Shown: positions 1 through 9,451, counted from the first letter of the stretch. The stretch is 64,000 nucleotides of DNA from Salinivirga cyanobacteriivorans (GCF_001443605.1 NZ_CP013118.1:3467501-3531500); one strand, 5' to 3'. Notes: generated by a model not told the origin, from the sequence alone. Translations and numbers: made by a program.

Positions 1-494
1 ACGGCATTAATTCGTTTTCCCCTGGTGAGGAGAAAAACAAGGCATTGATCATCATTACTGATGGTGAAAATCACGAGGGCAATGCAATTGAGAATGCACA
101 AATGGCCGCTGAGAAAGGTATCAAGGTGTACACTATTGGTATGGGTTTGCCCGAAGGTGGACCTATCCCCGTGCGCGGTAAAAACAACGAGTTTCATCGC
201 GATAATAGTGGCAATGTGGTCATCACCAAGCTTAATGAAGGTATGTTGCAGCAGATTGCCGCTGCCGGTGAAGGATCATACATTAGGGCCAATAACATTC
301 GTTCAGGCCTAAACAGCCTGTTCGATGAAATTGATCAACTCGAGAAAGCCCAAATGAAGTCGAAAGTTTATGCAGAGTATGACGAGCAATTTCAATTCGC
401 AGCCTGGATAGCCCTGTTTTTTCTTGTACTGGAGTTCTTTATCCTGGAGCGGAAAAATAAATATTTGGCCAACGTAAAAATATTTCAAAAATGA
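1..494 (+). CDS. batB: BatB-type von Willebrand factor A protein, C-terminal part (5' end outside window)
   Basis: The reading frame is open from base 3, so the gene starts upstream of the window. What remains is the second half of a vWA domain, with a buried LIIITDGE strand followed by an AxxAAEKGIKVYTIGMG helix-strand pair. The C-terminus has one transmembrane helix (FAAWIALFFLVLEFF) and a short basic tail, ERKNKYLA, as in BatB proteins of Bacteroidota. Bat proteins are membrane-anchored and linked by genetics to oxygen tolerance and cell-envelope integrity; their biochemical role is not settled. The stop overlaps the next start (ATGA), which indicates translational coupling with batC. BatA is the main alternative, but the batC-D-E order downstream favours BatB. 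Confidence 0.85.
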   Translation, partial: GINSFSPGEEKNKALIIITDGENHEGNAIENAQMAAEKGIKVYTIGMGLPEGGPIPVRGKNNEFHRDNSGNVVITKLNEGMLQQIAAAGEGSYIRANNIRSGLNSLFDEIDQLEKAQMKSKVYAEYDEQFQFAAWIALFFLVLEFFILERKNKYLANVKIFQK

Positions 495-1300
495 TGAGGA
501 AATACATTAATATATTGCTTTTGTTGATGCTGGTAATGGTAAGCCATGGTTTCGGGCAGAAAGAACGCAAGTACATTCGTAGTGGAAACGACATGTACTA
601 CGAGGCACTTGACGACTCACTGCAGGTGGATAGTGCTTTGATGCAAAAAGCCGAGGTGGAATATCGTAAAGCCATTGAGAAAAAACCTTCTACTTACGAG
701 GGGCGAAACAACCTGGCCAATAGCCTATACCGGCAGAAAAAGTATGAAGAGGCATTGAACGAGTGGGAGTCGCTGACTAGCCTGAACGTGAAAGAGCGCA
801 AAAAAAGTAAGCTTTACCACAACATCGGTAATGCTTACCTGATGAACAATAAACTCAAAGAAAGTATTGAGGCTTATAAAAATGCCTTGCGGAACTATCC
901 CAATGATACGGCAACCAAATATAACCTGGCTTTTGCTCAAAGTAAGTTGAGAAAGCAACAACAGCAACAGCAACAGCAACAAAATCAGCAAAACAAACAA
1001 AACCAGGATCAGGACAAGCAAAAACAGCAGCAGGATCAGCAAAAAAAACAGCAGCAGCAACAACAACAGCAAAAGCAGCAAGGAGAACAGGAAAAGCGTC
1101 AGCAAAAACAACAGCAGGCACAACAAAAGCCCGGAGAGCAAAAAAAAGGTAAGAAAGGTGAGGAGGGCGAGAAAATTTCAAAAGAAGATGCCATGCGCAT
1201 ACTAAAGGCGCTGGAGATTGATGAGAAGAAATTACAGGAACAATTGAAAAGAAGGACAAAGAAAAGCTCCAGTAGTAAAAAATCCGAGAAAGACTGGTAA
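491..1300 (+). CDS. batC: BatC, TPR protein with glutamine/lysine-rich tail
   Basis: This 269-residue protein starts with a signal-type hydrophobic segment (about residues 5-22). About three TPR motifs follow (about 50-155), with recognisable NLANSLYRQKKYEEAL and NIGNAYLMNNKLKESI helices. Residues about 157-222 are almost pure glutamine with lysine, encoded by CAA/CAG runs at about 955-1140, and the last 45 residues are lysine-rich. The TPR part probably binds partner Bat proteins at the membrane; the Q-rich tail is a disordered, low-complexity region of unknown use that varies within the family. The ATG overlaps the batB stop. A long leucine-rich frame on the opposite strand is only the complement of the Q/K tail. 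Confidence 0.88.
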   Translation: MMRKYINILLLLMLVMVSHGFGQKERKYIRSGNDMYYEALDDSLQVDSALMQKAEVEYRKAIEKKPSTYEGRNNLANSLYRQKKYEEALNEWESLTSLNVKERKKSKLYHNIGNAYLMNNKLKESIEAYKNALRNYPNDTATKYNLAFAQSKLRKQQQQQQQQQNQQNKQNQDQDKQKQQQDQQKKQQQQQQQQKQQGEQEKRQQKQQQAQQKPGEQKKGKKGEEGEKISKEDAMRILKALEIDEKKLQEQLKRRTKKSSSSKKSEKDW

Positions 1301-1334
1301 CTTTACAGGGTTTTTACCTGAAAAACGATAAAAT

Positions 1335-3146
1335 ATGATAAGATTTTGGATCATAGCGATGCAATTGTTGATCATACCCATCACCATGGTGGGGCAGGAC
1401 TTGAACATTACAGGTGAAGCGCCCAACGTGGTTAAAGTGGGAGAACGTTTCCGCCTGGTTTATAAGGTCGATGCCAAAACCGATGCACCGCATATAGAAC
1501 TGCCCGATGCCTTTACCGTACTGTCCGGACCGGGAATTTCGCAAAGTACAAGCATACAAATTATTAACGGCCGGCAATCCACATCGTTTAACCTGACATT
1601 TACTTATGTGTTGGTGGCCGATAAAGAAGGTAAATATACTATTCCTGCGGCCAAAGTAGAGAAAGACGGCAATACTGCACAATCGAGACCCATCACCATC
1701 GAGGTCTTAAAAGCCGATGCCGGTCAGCAACAAAGCCAATCTAAGAGTAGCCAGCAGGCTGAAAAGCAGGATGTGCGCAGTGGTGGAAGTGACTTTTTTG
1801 TGAGGGTGCACATTAGCAGGAACAACATTTACCAGGGCGAACACCTGGTGGCCACCCTCAAACTCTATACAAAACTGAGTCTTGCAGGTTTTGAAGATAT
1901 TAAGTTTCCATCGTTCAGCGGTTTTTTTAACCAGGAGATCGAAACACCACAACAGATTTCGCTTCAGCGCGAAAATGTAAACGGACAGATTTATCAAACC
2001 GGTGTAATTAAAAAATACGTGTTGTTCCCACAGCGGAGCGGTAAACTTACCATCGATCCGTTTGAAGTGGAAGCTGTAGTCAGAGAGCGGGTAAGGAGCA
2101 ACGATCCTTTCGACGATTTCTTTGGTGGACGATACCGGCGATACACCATAAAAGATGAAAGTCCACAAACTACTGTAACAGTAAAGCCTTTGCCTGCAGG
2201 AGCACCTGCCTCTTTCAGCGGTGCTGTGGGTAATTTTAATCTCGAAACCTCGGTTGATAAAACATCCCTTAAAGCCAACGAGTCGCTGACATTAACCGTA
2301 AAACTCACCGGTGAGGGTAACCTTAAGTTGGTAGAGATGCCCAAACCCGAATTCCCTGGCGATTTCGAAGTGTACGATCCTAAAATCAAACCTGCAATTC
2401 GCGTAACGCCCAGCGGAGCGCGCGGTTCCATTACCTATGAGTACCTGCTGATTCCCCGCCATGAAGGCCGGTTTGAACTCGATCCGGTGAGCTTTAGCTA
2501 TTTTAATCCGGCCACACGAGCGTATAAATCTCTCAGCGATCAGTCTTTTACCATTGATGTGGAAGAGGGCGACGGATCCGCTAGCGGGGTAGTGGTATCC
2601 AATTACACCAAACAGGATGTGGCCAATATTGGTTCAGACATCCGGTTCATCCGTTCGGGTAATCTCGGACTGAAACCCATGAACACATGGTTTTTCGGCA
2701 GCTCGCCGTTCTGGCTCATTTATTTGCTGGGAGCCGGGCTTACCATCATCGTGCTGCTCATACGCCGCAAAAAGATCCGCGAAAATGCCGACCAGTTGCG
2801 TATGCGCACCAAAAAGGCCAGCAAAGTAAGTAAGAAACGCCTGCGTGCCGCAGCCAAAGAGCTAAGGGCAGGCAACGATGGCGCCATGTACGAGGCCATT
2901 TTGAAAGCCATCTGGGGTTACCTGGCCGATAAACTCGCTATCGACGCAGCCTCGCTGACCCGCGACAATGTGGGAGATCTGCTGCATGAAAAAAGCGTGC
3001 CTGATGAATTAGTGGAGAAGCTGATACGGTTGCTAGACGATTGTGAATTTGCCCGTTACGCGCCTGCGGCCGCGCAAACCGACAGCAAAACAGTATATAA
3101 CAATGCCGCAGAGATCATTGGTAAACTTGAAAAACAGATCAAATGA
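1335..3146 (+). CDS. batD: BatD family protein
   Basis: This 603-residue protein has an N-terminal signal peptide (about 1-20, ending near MVGQ). A large extracytoplasmic region of beta-sandwich modules follows (about 21-440), with the BatD-type opening VKVGERFRLVYKV and later SLKANESLTLTVKLTGEGNL. One transmembrane helix lies at about 458-477 (FWLIYLLGAGLTIIVLLI), followed by a basic cytoplasmic domain that is helical and ends near residue 603. BatD is thought to act in a membrane complex with BatA/B and the TPR proteins. It lies 34 bp after batC and overlaps batE by the ATGA tetranucleotide, so the genes are co-translated. Family assignment is firm; molecular function is unknown. Confidence 0.9.
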   Translation: MIRFWIIAMQLLIIPITMVGQDLNITGEAPNVVKVGERFRLVYKVDAKTDAPHIELPDAFTVLSGPGISQSTSIQIINGRQSTSFNLTFTYVLVADKEGKYTIPAAKVEKDGNTAQSRPITIEVLKADAGQQQSQSKSSQQAEKQDVRSGGSDFFVRVHISRNNIYQGEHLVATLKLYTKLSLAGFEDIKFPSFSGFFNQEIETPQQISLQRENVNGQIYQTGVIKKYVLFPQRSGKLTIDPFEVEAVVRERVRSNDPFDDFFGGRYRRYTIKDESPQTTVTVKPLPAGAPASFSGAVGNFNLETSVDKTSLKANESLTLTVKLTGEGNLKLVEMPKPEFPGDFEVYDPKIKPAIRVTPSGARGSITYEYLLIPRHEGRFELDPVSFSYFNPATRAYKSLSDQSFTIDVEEGDGSASGVVVSNYTKQDVANIGSDIRFIRSGNLGLKPMNTWFFGSSPFWLIYLLGAGLTIIVLLIRRKKIRENADQLRMRTKKASKVSKKRLRAAAKELRAGNDGAMYEAILKAIWGYLADKLAIDAASLTRDNVGDLLHEKSVPDELVEKLIRLLDDCEFARYAPAAAQTDSKTVYNNAAEIIGKLEKQIK

Positions 3147-3931
3147 TGACTCAAAAGCTTTTCATATACATCGTTGCCCCAATTTTGGCAGCCACCACAG
3201 CCATGGCCGGCGTGCCCCAGCAGGAGGAAGCAGCACAGTATCAAAGCTGGATAGATTCGGCCGAAACGGCCTATACCAGCCAGAACTATACTAAAGCAGT
3301 TGACTATTACCGGCAGGTACTCGATTACGGTATGACCTCTGCTGATTTGCATTACAACCTGGGCAATTCATGGTACAAGCAAGGTGCTCTGCCCGAGGCC
3401 ATTTTACACTATGAGAAAGCTTTGAAATACAATCCGGCGCACGAAGATGCACGTTTCAACCTGCAGATGGCCAACAGCCACATTACCGATCGCATTGAAC
3501 CGGCGCACGTGCCCTTTTACCAGCGTTGGTACAAACAACTATGGCAATCCATGCCGTTGGATTCATGGGCAACACAGAGCATTATTGCCTTTTTGGTGTT
3601 GATTGGTTCCATACTGCTTTTTGTATTCACGCGCTCCATTGGCCTGAAAAAAACAGCCCTGCCCATTGGTTTGTTGGCCCTGGTTGTCATGATCATGAGC
3701 TTAATGTTGGGTGCTGAAGCCCGAGCCTACCTTGAAGATACCCACAAGGCCATCGTGTTCGAACCCACGCTGAACGTGAAAAGTGCCCCCGATGAAAGTG
3801 GCACCGACTTGTTCACCATTCATGAAGGTTTGAAAGTGGAGATCAGGGAAGAGCTGGGTCAATGGACAGAAATTGAAATTGCCGACGGCCGCGTAGGCTG
3901 GGTTCCCAATGAAAGCTTCAAAAAGGTGTAG
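3143..3931 (+). CDS. batE: BatE, TPR and SH3b membrane protein
   Basis: This 262-residue protein has a signal segment (1-22) and two to three TPR units (about 30-115, for example LHYNLGNSWYKQGALPEAILHYEKAL). Two adjacent transmembrane helices lie at about 143-162 and 168-190. The C-terminal SH3b domain (about 198-262) opens with LNVKSAPDESGTDLFTIHEG and ends in VGWVPNESF. This order is the usual one for BatE in Bacteroidota. The start codon overlaps the batD stop. It is the last gene of the bat operon here; no convincing hairpin terminator follows, only an AT-rich stretch. Confidence 0.88.
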   Translation: MMTQKLFIYIVAPILAATTAMAGVPQQEEAAQYQSWIDSAETAYTSQNYTKAVDYYRQVLDYGMTSADLHYNLGNSWYKQGALPEAILHYEKALKYNPAHEDARFNLQMANSHITDRIEPAHVPFYQRWYKQLWQSMPLDSWATQSIIAFLVLIGSILLFVFTRSIGLKKTALPIGLLALVVMIMSLMLGAEARAYLEDTHKAIVFEPTLNVKSAPDESGTDLFTIHEGLKVEIREELGQWTEIEIADGRVGWVPNESFKKV

Positions 3932-4006
3932 TTTTTGATTTTTTATAATAATTAGATAATCAACAAGGATTTTTGCTTAAAGCAAAGCCTATTTCTAAAG
4001 TACATC

Positions 4007-4100
4007 GGCCATTTCGATTCACACAGTCAAACCTGCAAGCTACTCAATGGCCATTTCGATTTCCTACAACCCAACGCATATGCAACTCAATGGTTTATTG
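4007..4100. repeat. Dispersed intergenic repeat, copy 1
   Basis: This 94-bp AT/GC-mixed block holds two CTCAATGG-type words and two GGCCATTTCGATT words. The reverse complement of 21913-22010 aligns along its whole length, roughly three quarters identical by eye, with shared blocks GGCCATTTCGA, GCTACTCAATGGCC and CTCAATGGTTTATTG (the last with one change). It lies between batE and the convergent oxidoreductase gene and encodes nothing visible. Confidence 0.65.
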
Positions 4101-4183
4101 GGTTTAAGATATCTGACATCTACGATTCATGATCTACTACAATATTGGATCCGCAACCCGTCATCCATTTGAATTAAACGGTT

Positions 4184-5017
4184 TTAAACGAACACAGACT
4201 TATTTCGTTCAATATAATCTCTAAGTGGCGTGGGCTTTCTGCCTAAAATCTGCTCAATACCATCTGATGTTTGAGCTACCTGTCCTGTTTTGATCTTGCC
4301 AAATACGGCGATCATGGCATCGATGTAAGGTTTTGAGAATCCACGTTGCTCCATCTCCTTACGGTAAGTTTCATCATCGGGGTTTGTGTAAGTAATTTCT
4401 CTCCCCAACACATCTGAGAAGATACGTGCAGCCTCATGCAAGTCCATCGCCACAGAGCCTGTGAGGTAGAGGGTTTCTTTATTGAACTCAGGTGCATGCT
4501 CAATGACCTCGGCTGCAACAGCGCCAATATCATGGGTATCGATAAAAGGAGCCTGTCCTTTTCCTGTGGGTAGAAATATCTGGTGTTTATCCCGAATATC
4601 TTCTATCTGATACAATTCAAAATTCTGCATGAAGAAGTTGGCACGCAAAAAGGTATATGCTTTGCCACTGTTTTCAATCATGCTCATAATGTTGGGGTAA
4701 GATGCAATAAACACAAAGTTCTCTACCCCTTGATCAATGGCTTTTTCAACCAAGGGGACTAACAATTTTTCAGCACCCGGTGTGGCTGAGGGCCCGCACA
4801 GAAAAAGGGTTTCAATACCTTTCAGCGCTTCGGAAAACCCTCCTGGGTCTTTAAAATCCAGGTATGCAGTTTCAGTTTCGAAACCGAACTTTTCAAATGC
4901 TTTTTTTGAATCTCTTGTTGCAGCCGTAAACGGAATCTCTTTTTTATATAAAGCTTTTGAGAGTGGTAAACCAATATTTCCTGTGGATGCTGTCACCAAA
5001 ATTTTCGAATTGCTCAT
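4184..5017 (-). CDS. NmrA-like NAD(P)-binding oxidoreductase (atypical SDR)
   Basis: This 277-residue protein has an N-terminal Rossmann fold whose dinucleotide loop reads VTASTGNIG (about residues 8-16). It has the NmrA/QOR2-type features FVFIASYPN and FLRANFFMQN, where classical SDRs have the YxxxK pair. The family includes quinone oxidoreductase 2-like enzymes and redox-sensing NmrA proteins, so either an NAD(P)H-dependent reductase or an NADPH sensor is possible. It stands alone, convergent with batE, with no clear partners. The ATG at 5015-5017 is the only sensible start. Substrate is unknown. Confidence 0.75.
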   Translation of the reverse strand: MSNSKILVTASTGNIGLPLSKALYKKEIPFTAATRDSKKAFEKFGFETETAYLDFKDPGGFSEALKGIETLFLCGPSATPGAEKLLVPLVEKAIDQGVENFVFIASYPNIMSMIENSGKAYTFLRANFFMQNFELYQIEDIRDKHQIFLPTGKGQAPFIDTHDIGAVAAEVIEHAPEFNKETLYLTGSVAMDLHEAARIFSDVLGREITYTNPDDETYRKEMEQRGFSKPYIDAMIAVFGKIKTGQVAQTSDGIEQILGRKPTPLRDYIERNKSVFV

Positions 5018-5350
5018 ATTTTATTGTGTTTTTTATGTTTGCTATGGATTACTTTTGTTTACACGGTTAAACAAGCTGAAAATTTTATAGTTTAAAAGAA
5101 AATGTCAACTATATGGCCATTCCGATCAAAGAGCTTTTAATTATTTCATAGCGGCGATGCTTTGGGAGTATAGTCGGAGCCCGATTACTCCAAATTACTT
5201 CATCAAATAAACAAAACTATTTGAAATTTAATTGATAAGAATCGAGCCCCGACTAATCAATCATAACAAGTCATCAAATCACTTCTTAAATTAATGAAAG
5301 AAAAAGAAAAATACATCCTTGCAATTTATCGTGATCACTTGACTAAAATA
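5018..5350. other. Intergenic region, no gene seen
   Basis: This AT-rich stretch lies between the start of the NmrA-like gene and the MITE-like element. It should carry the promoter of the minus-strand gene. I see no open frame, tRNA or convincing hairpin. The last seven bases (TAAAATA, 5344-5350) are the left target duplication of the element. Confidence 0.5.
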
Positions 5351-5673
5351 ACGTGAGTTCGGTATAAATTATGAAATCAGAACGCTTGTAAATTGTAAGT
5401 TTCGAATGGGAATTATGAAGTCATAGCGGCCTCGCTTTCGCGTAGCTTTCGCTTCCGCAATAGCTTCAGCGAACGCGGACAGCGGAGCAAAGCTATTTCA
5501 AATAATTCCCGTGAAGAAAATTGCAATTTACAAGTGTTATTCAGTAAGCTTCGCATAAAAAACTGATTTATTGCGTTATTTTTATTCAATTTAGCTCGCT
5601 AATATTCTAAAAATGCCTTATAAATCAGCTTTTTATGCTGATCTGATTTTTATAATTTACATCGAACTCACGT
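5351..5673. mobile_element. MITE-like element, 323 bp, with inverted ends and 7-bp target duplication
   Basis: The left end, ACGTGAGTTCGGTATAAATT, is matched in inverted orientation by the right end (AATTTACATCGAACTCACGT at 5654-5673); the inverted ends extend over about 30 bp with a few mismatches. TAAAATA is present directly outside both ends (5344-5350 and 5674-5680), a plausible target-site duplication. Inside are two further nested inverted repeats: about 5383-5416 with about 5504-5540, and about 5552-5575 with about 5616-5640. The element therefore folds as a set of hairpins. It has no open frame and would depend on a transposase elsewhere. The flanking gene is the divergent histidine kinase at 5793. 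Confidence 0.8.
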
Positions 5674-5767
5674 TAAAATAGTTTGTGACTCATTCTGTTT
5701 GGATCCCGACTTGTTACAAAGAATTGTCGTTCTATCGATAAACTTGCTTAAAACCTTATAAAATCCT

Positions 5768-5775
5768 TAACTTCG
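5768..5775 (+). promoter_or_regulatory. Possible -7 box upstream of the sensor kinase
   Basis: TAACTTCG differs by one base from the Bacteroidota TAnnTTTG box. A TTG lies 21 bases upstream in the -33 position. It is 17 bp before the ATG, which would give a very short leader. Confidence 0.45.
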
Positions 5776-5792
5776 GGTGATTTTATCTGATT

Positions 5793-8651
5793 ATGAAGCT
5801 ATTTAAAACGTATTTGTTTTTTTTACTGCTGACATTACAATTCCAATCTCCCGCACAGGAACCATCCATCAAACAGATTGGCAATATTGAGTTGAGTGGG
5901 GTAAATGTGTTTGATGTCATTCAGGATAGCAACCGTTATTACTGGTTGGCTACCAATATGGGAATTTATCGTTATGACGGCTATAATTTCGAAAAAATAG
6001 ACATCAAAAACAGCCTTTCTGTTTCAGCTTTTTCTCTAAAGAAAGATAAAAATGACCAACTGTTCTTCAAAAATCTGAGTGGCCAGGTATTTAAAATACA
6101 TGATGATAGTTGCTCTTTGTTTTATGAGGTGCCGGATAGCCTGAAATCACGCTATTTCAATTATGCATTTGACGATCAAAATAACTTAATTATCGCTTCT
6201 AAACGTTTGTTTGCTGTAAAAAGCAACACTCAAATTGACTTTTTATCAAAAGAAAAAAGCAGTACATTTTATAACAGTTTTAGACAGCTAGCCGATGGAA
6301 CCTTGATCATTCCTGAGTTTTCCAGAAAGGAGATGCACATTTTGAAGAATGGAGAATGCAGCGTATTGCCCTTAAATCTTGGTATCGAAAAAATGAATTC
6401 TTTTTTCCTGATGAATGATGTACCTTACTTTGTCTGGAAAGATAAGCTATTTAAGATTGAATTGAATAATGCTGCCCAAATAACTAAAACAGCTCAAAGG
6501 TTTGAACATGAGCATGGGACATACAAATACTATGATCATGATCAATTATTGCTGGTACCCAACCTGGCCGGGGGAGCCTATCTCTATGATGAGGATTTTA
6601 AACCTTTTTTTAGTGGGCTCATATTAAAAAATCATGTGATATCCTGCGGCATGGTCGACATGGATGATAATATTATACTGGGAACTTTTGGCGAAGGGCT
6701 TATTTTAATACCAAATATCAACCTGAAGACAATCAGCTTGCCTGATGAAGGGTTAAAAACCACACAAATTGCAGCCGGGAAAGATGTGATGTTTTTGGGC
6801 TTCATAAATGGTGCTGTACTAAAGAGTAATAATCAATATACCTTTAAATCTTTTTTCAAGGACAGTCCAACCGGTTTGATGAAAAGAATAGAGGTACTGA
6901 CGTATTTCCCTGAGCATAATCACCTCTTAATTGACCGTACAACCCCTGTTTTACTCGATATTGATTCGAAAAGAACAACCAAACTATATGTAGGGGCAAT
7001 TAAAGATGTCGAAAAGTTGGGCCCGGACAAGTATATGACATCTTCAAATCAGGGTGTTTATTTCTTAAAGCTTAATAGAGATAAAGCCCCACAAGTATGG
7101 GAGAGTGAACCAATTGAAAATTTTAAAATCCGCAGTCAATGCGCCAATCAGGATTCGAAGACAAAAACCATTTATGCCGGAACCTCAAGTGGTTTGTTGA
7201 TGGGGAGTGAAGAGAATGCCTCACTATTTAGATTTAAGCAAGCCGATTTAATGTGTACCGATATAGTATATCATGAAAATAAAATGTATGTCGCCACGCA
7301 AAATCATGGGGTTTTAATCTTTCAAAATGACAGCCTCATTGATCAATGGGATGTGAAAGATGACTTGCTATCAAATCGCATAAAGCAAATTAAGTTTCAC
7401 AATAATGAAATTTACGTTTCATCTTATGATGGCATGCAAATTTTGAGTCATAAAGGAGAAAATCGAAATATTTTAAATACCTCTTCTGGCTTATCTGATA
7501 ATAATATTCTAGATTTTGATATATTGAATGAAATACTTTGGGTTGTTACGGTGAATGAAGTTCAAAGTGTTGATATACAATATCTTAATGCTCAAAGTGA
7601 ATTTAAACCAACATTAAGCTTAACTGGTATCCTTGTCAATGATTCCCTGATTAATTATGAAAACCGAAGCCGGTTTAGTTATCAGCAAAACAAATTGGAA
7701 TTCCGGCTAAATTCCATCAGTTTAAAGTATCAAAATGAAATTGAGTTTCAGTACAGACTAAAGCCAATAGATAAAGAGTGGCAGGTGAATGATTACCTTG
7801 AGAATAAAATACAATACAAAACATTGCCCCCGGGCAATTATGTGTTTAAAGCCAAAGCTAGATGTAGAGATGTAGATAGCAATGTGGTGTCATACAAATT
7901 TGCTATAAATGCTCCATTTTGGCAAAAATGGTGGTTTTATGTACTTGTACTCATTGTGTTTTTAAGTGTTACGATATACGTATATAAGTTTCAAATAAAG
8001 CGGCAAAGGCAGAAAATAAGGATTCAAAATGAATTAAATGCATCTAAACTGATTGCCATTCAGTCTCAAATGAATCCTCATTTTATATTTAATGCCATTA
8101 ATTCCATACAGGACTTAATTTTACAGGGTGATATTGATAATTCTTACAATTATGTAATCAAATTCTCGAAACTGGTAAGAAAAACACTGGAATATTCCGA
8201 TAAAGAGTTTATTGATATTGAATCTGAGGTGGATTTGCTGGAAACTTACCTTGAATTGGAGAAACTAAGGTTTAAAAAAGATTTTGTTTATGCCATTCAC
8301 CTCAATGGAATTGAAAATGTTGTTGTACCTCCAATGCTGGTGCAACCCTTTGTTGAAAATGCCATTAAACATGGATTATTACATAAAAAAGGAAATAAAA
8401 AAGTAAGTATTTCATTTCACCATAAGGATGATTTGGTGTGCGAGGTAGAAGATAATGGGATTGGTCGCGAAAAGGCGCAGGAGATCAAAGCACGGCAGCC
8501 GGAGGGTCATCAGTCCTTTTCAGTAAACGCAACAAAAAGCCGGTTCGAAATCATGAAATCGCACTATAAGTATGATCTGAGCCTGCAATATGTCGATTCT
8601 GACAAGGGTACAAAGGTCATCATCCGTATGCCTTATAAAAAAAAGTACTAA
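5793..8651 (+). CDS. LytS-type sensor histidine kinase with beta-propeller sensor
   Basis: This 952-residue protein has a signal peptide (1-21). A long periplasmic region of two-component-regulator propeller (Reg_prop-like) blades follows (about 22-600), for example YYWLATNMGIYRYDGYNFEK. Then come a Y_Y_Y domain (about 640-712) and one transmembrane helix (WWFYVLVLIVFLSVTIYVY, about 711-730). The kinase is of the His_kinase (LytS/YehU) type: the phospho-acceptor His763 lies in NPHFIFNAINSI, and the ATPase has the N box QPFVENAIKHG and G1 box VEDNGIGREKA. It should phosphorylate the LytTR regulator that starts 50 bp downstream. The ligand is unknown. Unlike SusR-type hybrids, the kinase and regulator are separate proteins. 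Confidence 0.9.
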   Translation: MKLFKTYLFFLLLTLQFQSPAQEPSIKQIGNIELSGVNVFDVIQDSNRYYWLATNMGIYRYDGYNFEKIDIKNSLSVSAFSLKKDKNDQLFFKNLSGQVFKIHDDSCSLFYEVPDSLKSRYFNYAFDDQNNLIIASKRLFAVKSNTQIDFLSKEKSSTFYNSFRQLADGTLIIPEFSRKEMHILKNGECSVLPLNLGIEKMNSFFLMNDVPYFVWKDKLFKIELNNAAQITKTAQRFEHEHGTYKYYDHDQLLLVPNLAGGAYLYDEDFKPFFSGLILKNHVISCGMVDMDDNIILGTFGEGLILIPNINLKTISLPDEGLKTTQIAAGKDVMFLGFINGAVLKSNNQYTFKSFFKDSPTGLMKRIEVLTYFPEHNHLLIDRTTPVLLDIDSKRTTKLYVGAIKDVEKLGPDKYMTSSNQGVYFLKLNRDKAPQVWESEPIENFKIRSQCANQDSKTKTIYAGTSSGLLMGSEENASLFRFKQADLMCTDIVYHENKMYVATQNHGVLIFQNDSLIDQWDVKDDLLSNRIKQIKFHNNEIYVSSYDGMQILSHKGENRNILNTSSGLSDNNILDFDILNEILWVVTVNEVQSVDIQYLNAQSEFKPTLSLTGILVNDSLINYENRSRFSYQQNKLEFRLNSISLKYQNEIEFQYRLKPIDKEWQVNDYLENKIQYKTLPPGNYVFKAKARCRDVDSNVVSYKFAINAPFWQKWWFYVLVLIVFLSVTIYVYKFQIKRQRQKIRIQNELNASKLIAIQSQMNPHFIFNAINSIQDLILQGDIDNSYNYVIKFSKLVRKTLEYSDKEFIDIESEVDLLETYLELEKLRFKKDFVYAIHLNGIENVVVPPMLVQPFVENAIKHGLLHKKGNKKVSISFHHKDDLVCEVEDNGIGREKAQEIKARQPEGHQSFSVNATKSRFEIMKSHYKYDLSLQYVDSDKGTKVIIRMPYKKKY

Positions 8652-8701
8652 TTTTACCAAAAAGTTTTCAATCTATTGATTTTATTGGTTATTTTTAATA
8701 T

Positions 8702-9451
8702 ATGTCAGAGGAGATCACTGCCATAATTGTGGATGATGAAGAAAGTGCTCGAAACGTACTTTCTAAATTGCTTATGCAGTTTTTTCCGCATATTAGCATT
8801 GTTGGTAATTGCTCCAATGTTGAAGCTGCGGTGGAATTGATCAAAAAAAATCAGCCCAAAGTGGTTTTTCTTGATATTGAAATGCCTAACTACACGGGGT
8901 ATGAGATTGTGAAATTCTTTGATGAAATAAATTTTGAGATCATTTTTGTAACAGCTTACAACAAATATGCGATTAAAGCCTTTGAGGTTTCTGCGCTCGA
9001 TTATTTACTCAAACCCATTGATATTGAGCGTTTAAAAGAGGCTGTTAAAAAGCTTGAAGATAAAATAGATCTATCCATTCAAAAAACCAAATACAGGCTT
9101 TTAACCGAAGCGCTGAAAACCAAATCTGTGCAGCAAATATATATTTCTGAAGCAGGTAGCAATGTAATAATCGATATCAATGATATAATTGCCATTGAGG
9201 CTGAAGGAGCATATAGCAACATATATTGTAAAAACGAGAACAGGTTTTTTGTAAGTAAAAACCTTCGGCATTATGAAAAAATACTGGATGAAAATTCAAG
9301 CTTTTTCAGAACACACAAATCCTGGCTGGTCAATTTGAACTATCTAAAGAATTATTCCAAATCTAAATTGGAAATTAGCCTGGAGTGGGGTGTTTCTGCC
9401 CGTTTGTCAAAATATAAAAAGAGGGATTTTGAAGCTGCATTGAGAACCTGA
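8702..9451 (+). CDS. LytTR-family response regulator
   Basis: This 249-residue protein has an N-terminal receiver domain (about 5-120): acidic pair D11/D12, phospho-acceptor D58 in VVFLDIEMP, and the conserved lysine in LLKPID. The C-terminal LytTR DNA-binding domain (about 145-249) includes IEAEGAYSNIY and FFRTHKSWLVNLNYL. It is the evident partner of the propeller kinase just upstream. The next gene, on the same strand 146 bp downstream, is a large cell-surface protein, a common target class for LytTR regulators. That link is inference; I did not find paired direct repeats I could call operators. Confidence 0.92.
   Translation: MSEEITAIIVDDEESARNVLSKLLMQFFPHISIVGNCSNVEAAVELIKKNQPKVVFLDIEMPNYTGYEIVKFFDEINFEIIFVTAYNKYAIKAFEVSALDYLLKPIDIERLKEAVKKLEDKIDLSIQKTKYRLLTEALKTKSVQQIYISEAGSNVIIDINDIIAIEAEGAYSNIYCKNENRFFVSKNLRHYEKILDENSSFFRTHKSWLVNLNYLKNYSKSKLEISLEWGVSARLSKYKKRDFEAALRT

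Noticed and set aside
725-1141. Leucine-rich open frame on the minus strand inside batC
   Set aside because: It is the complement of the Gln/Lys-rich tail; low complexity, no start context, and the plus-strand gene is certain.
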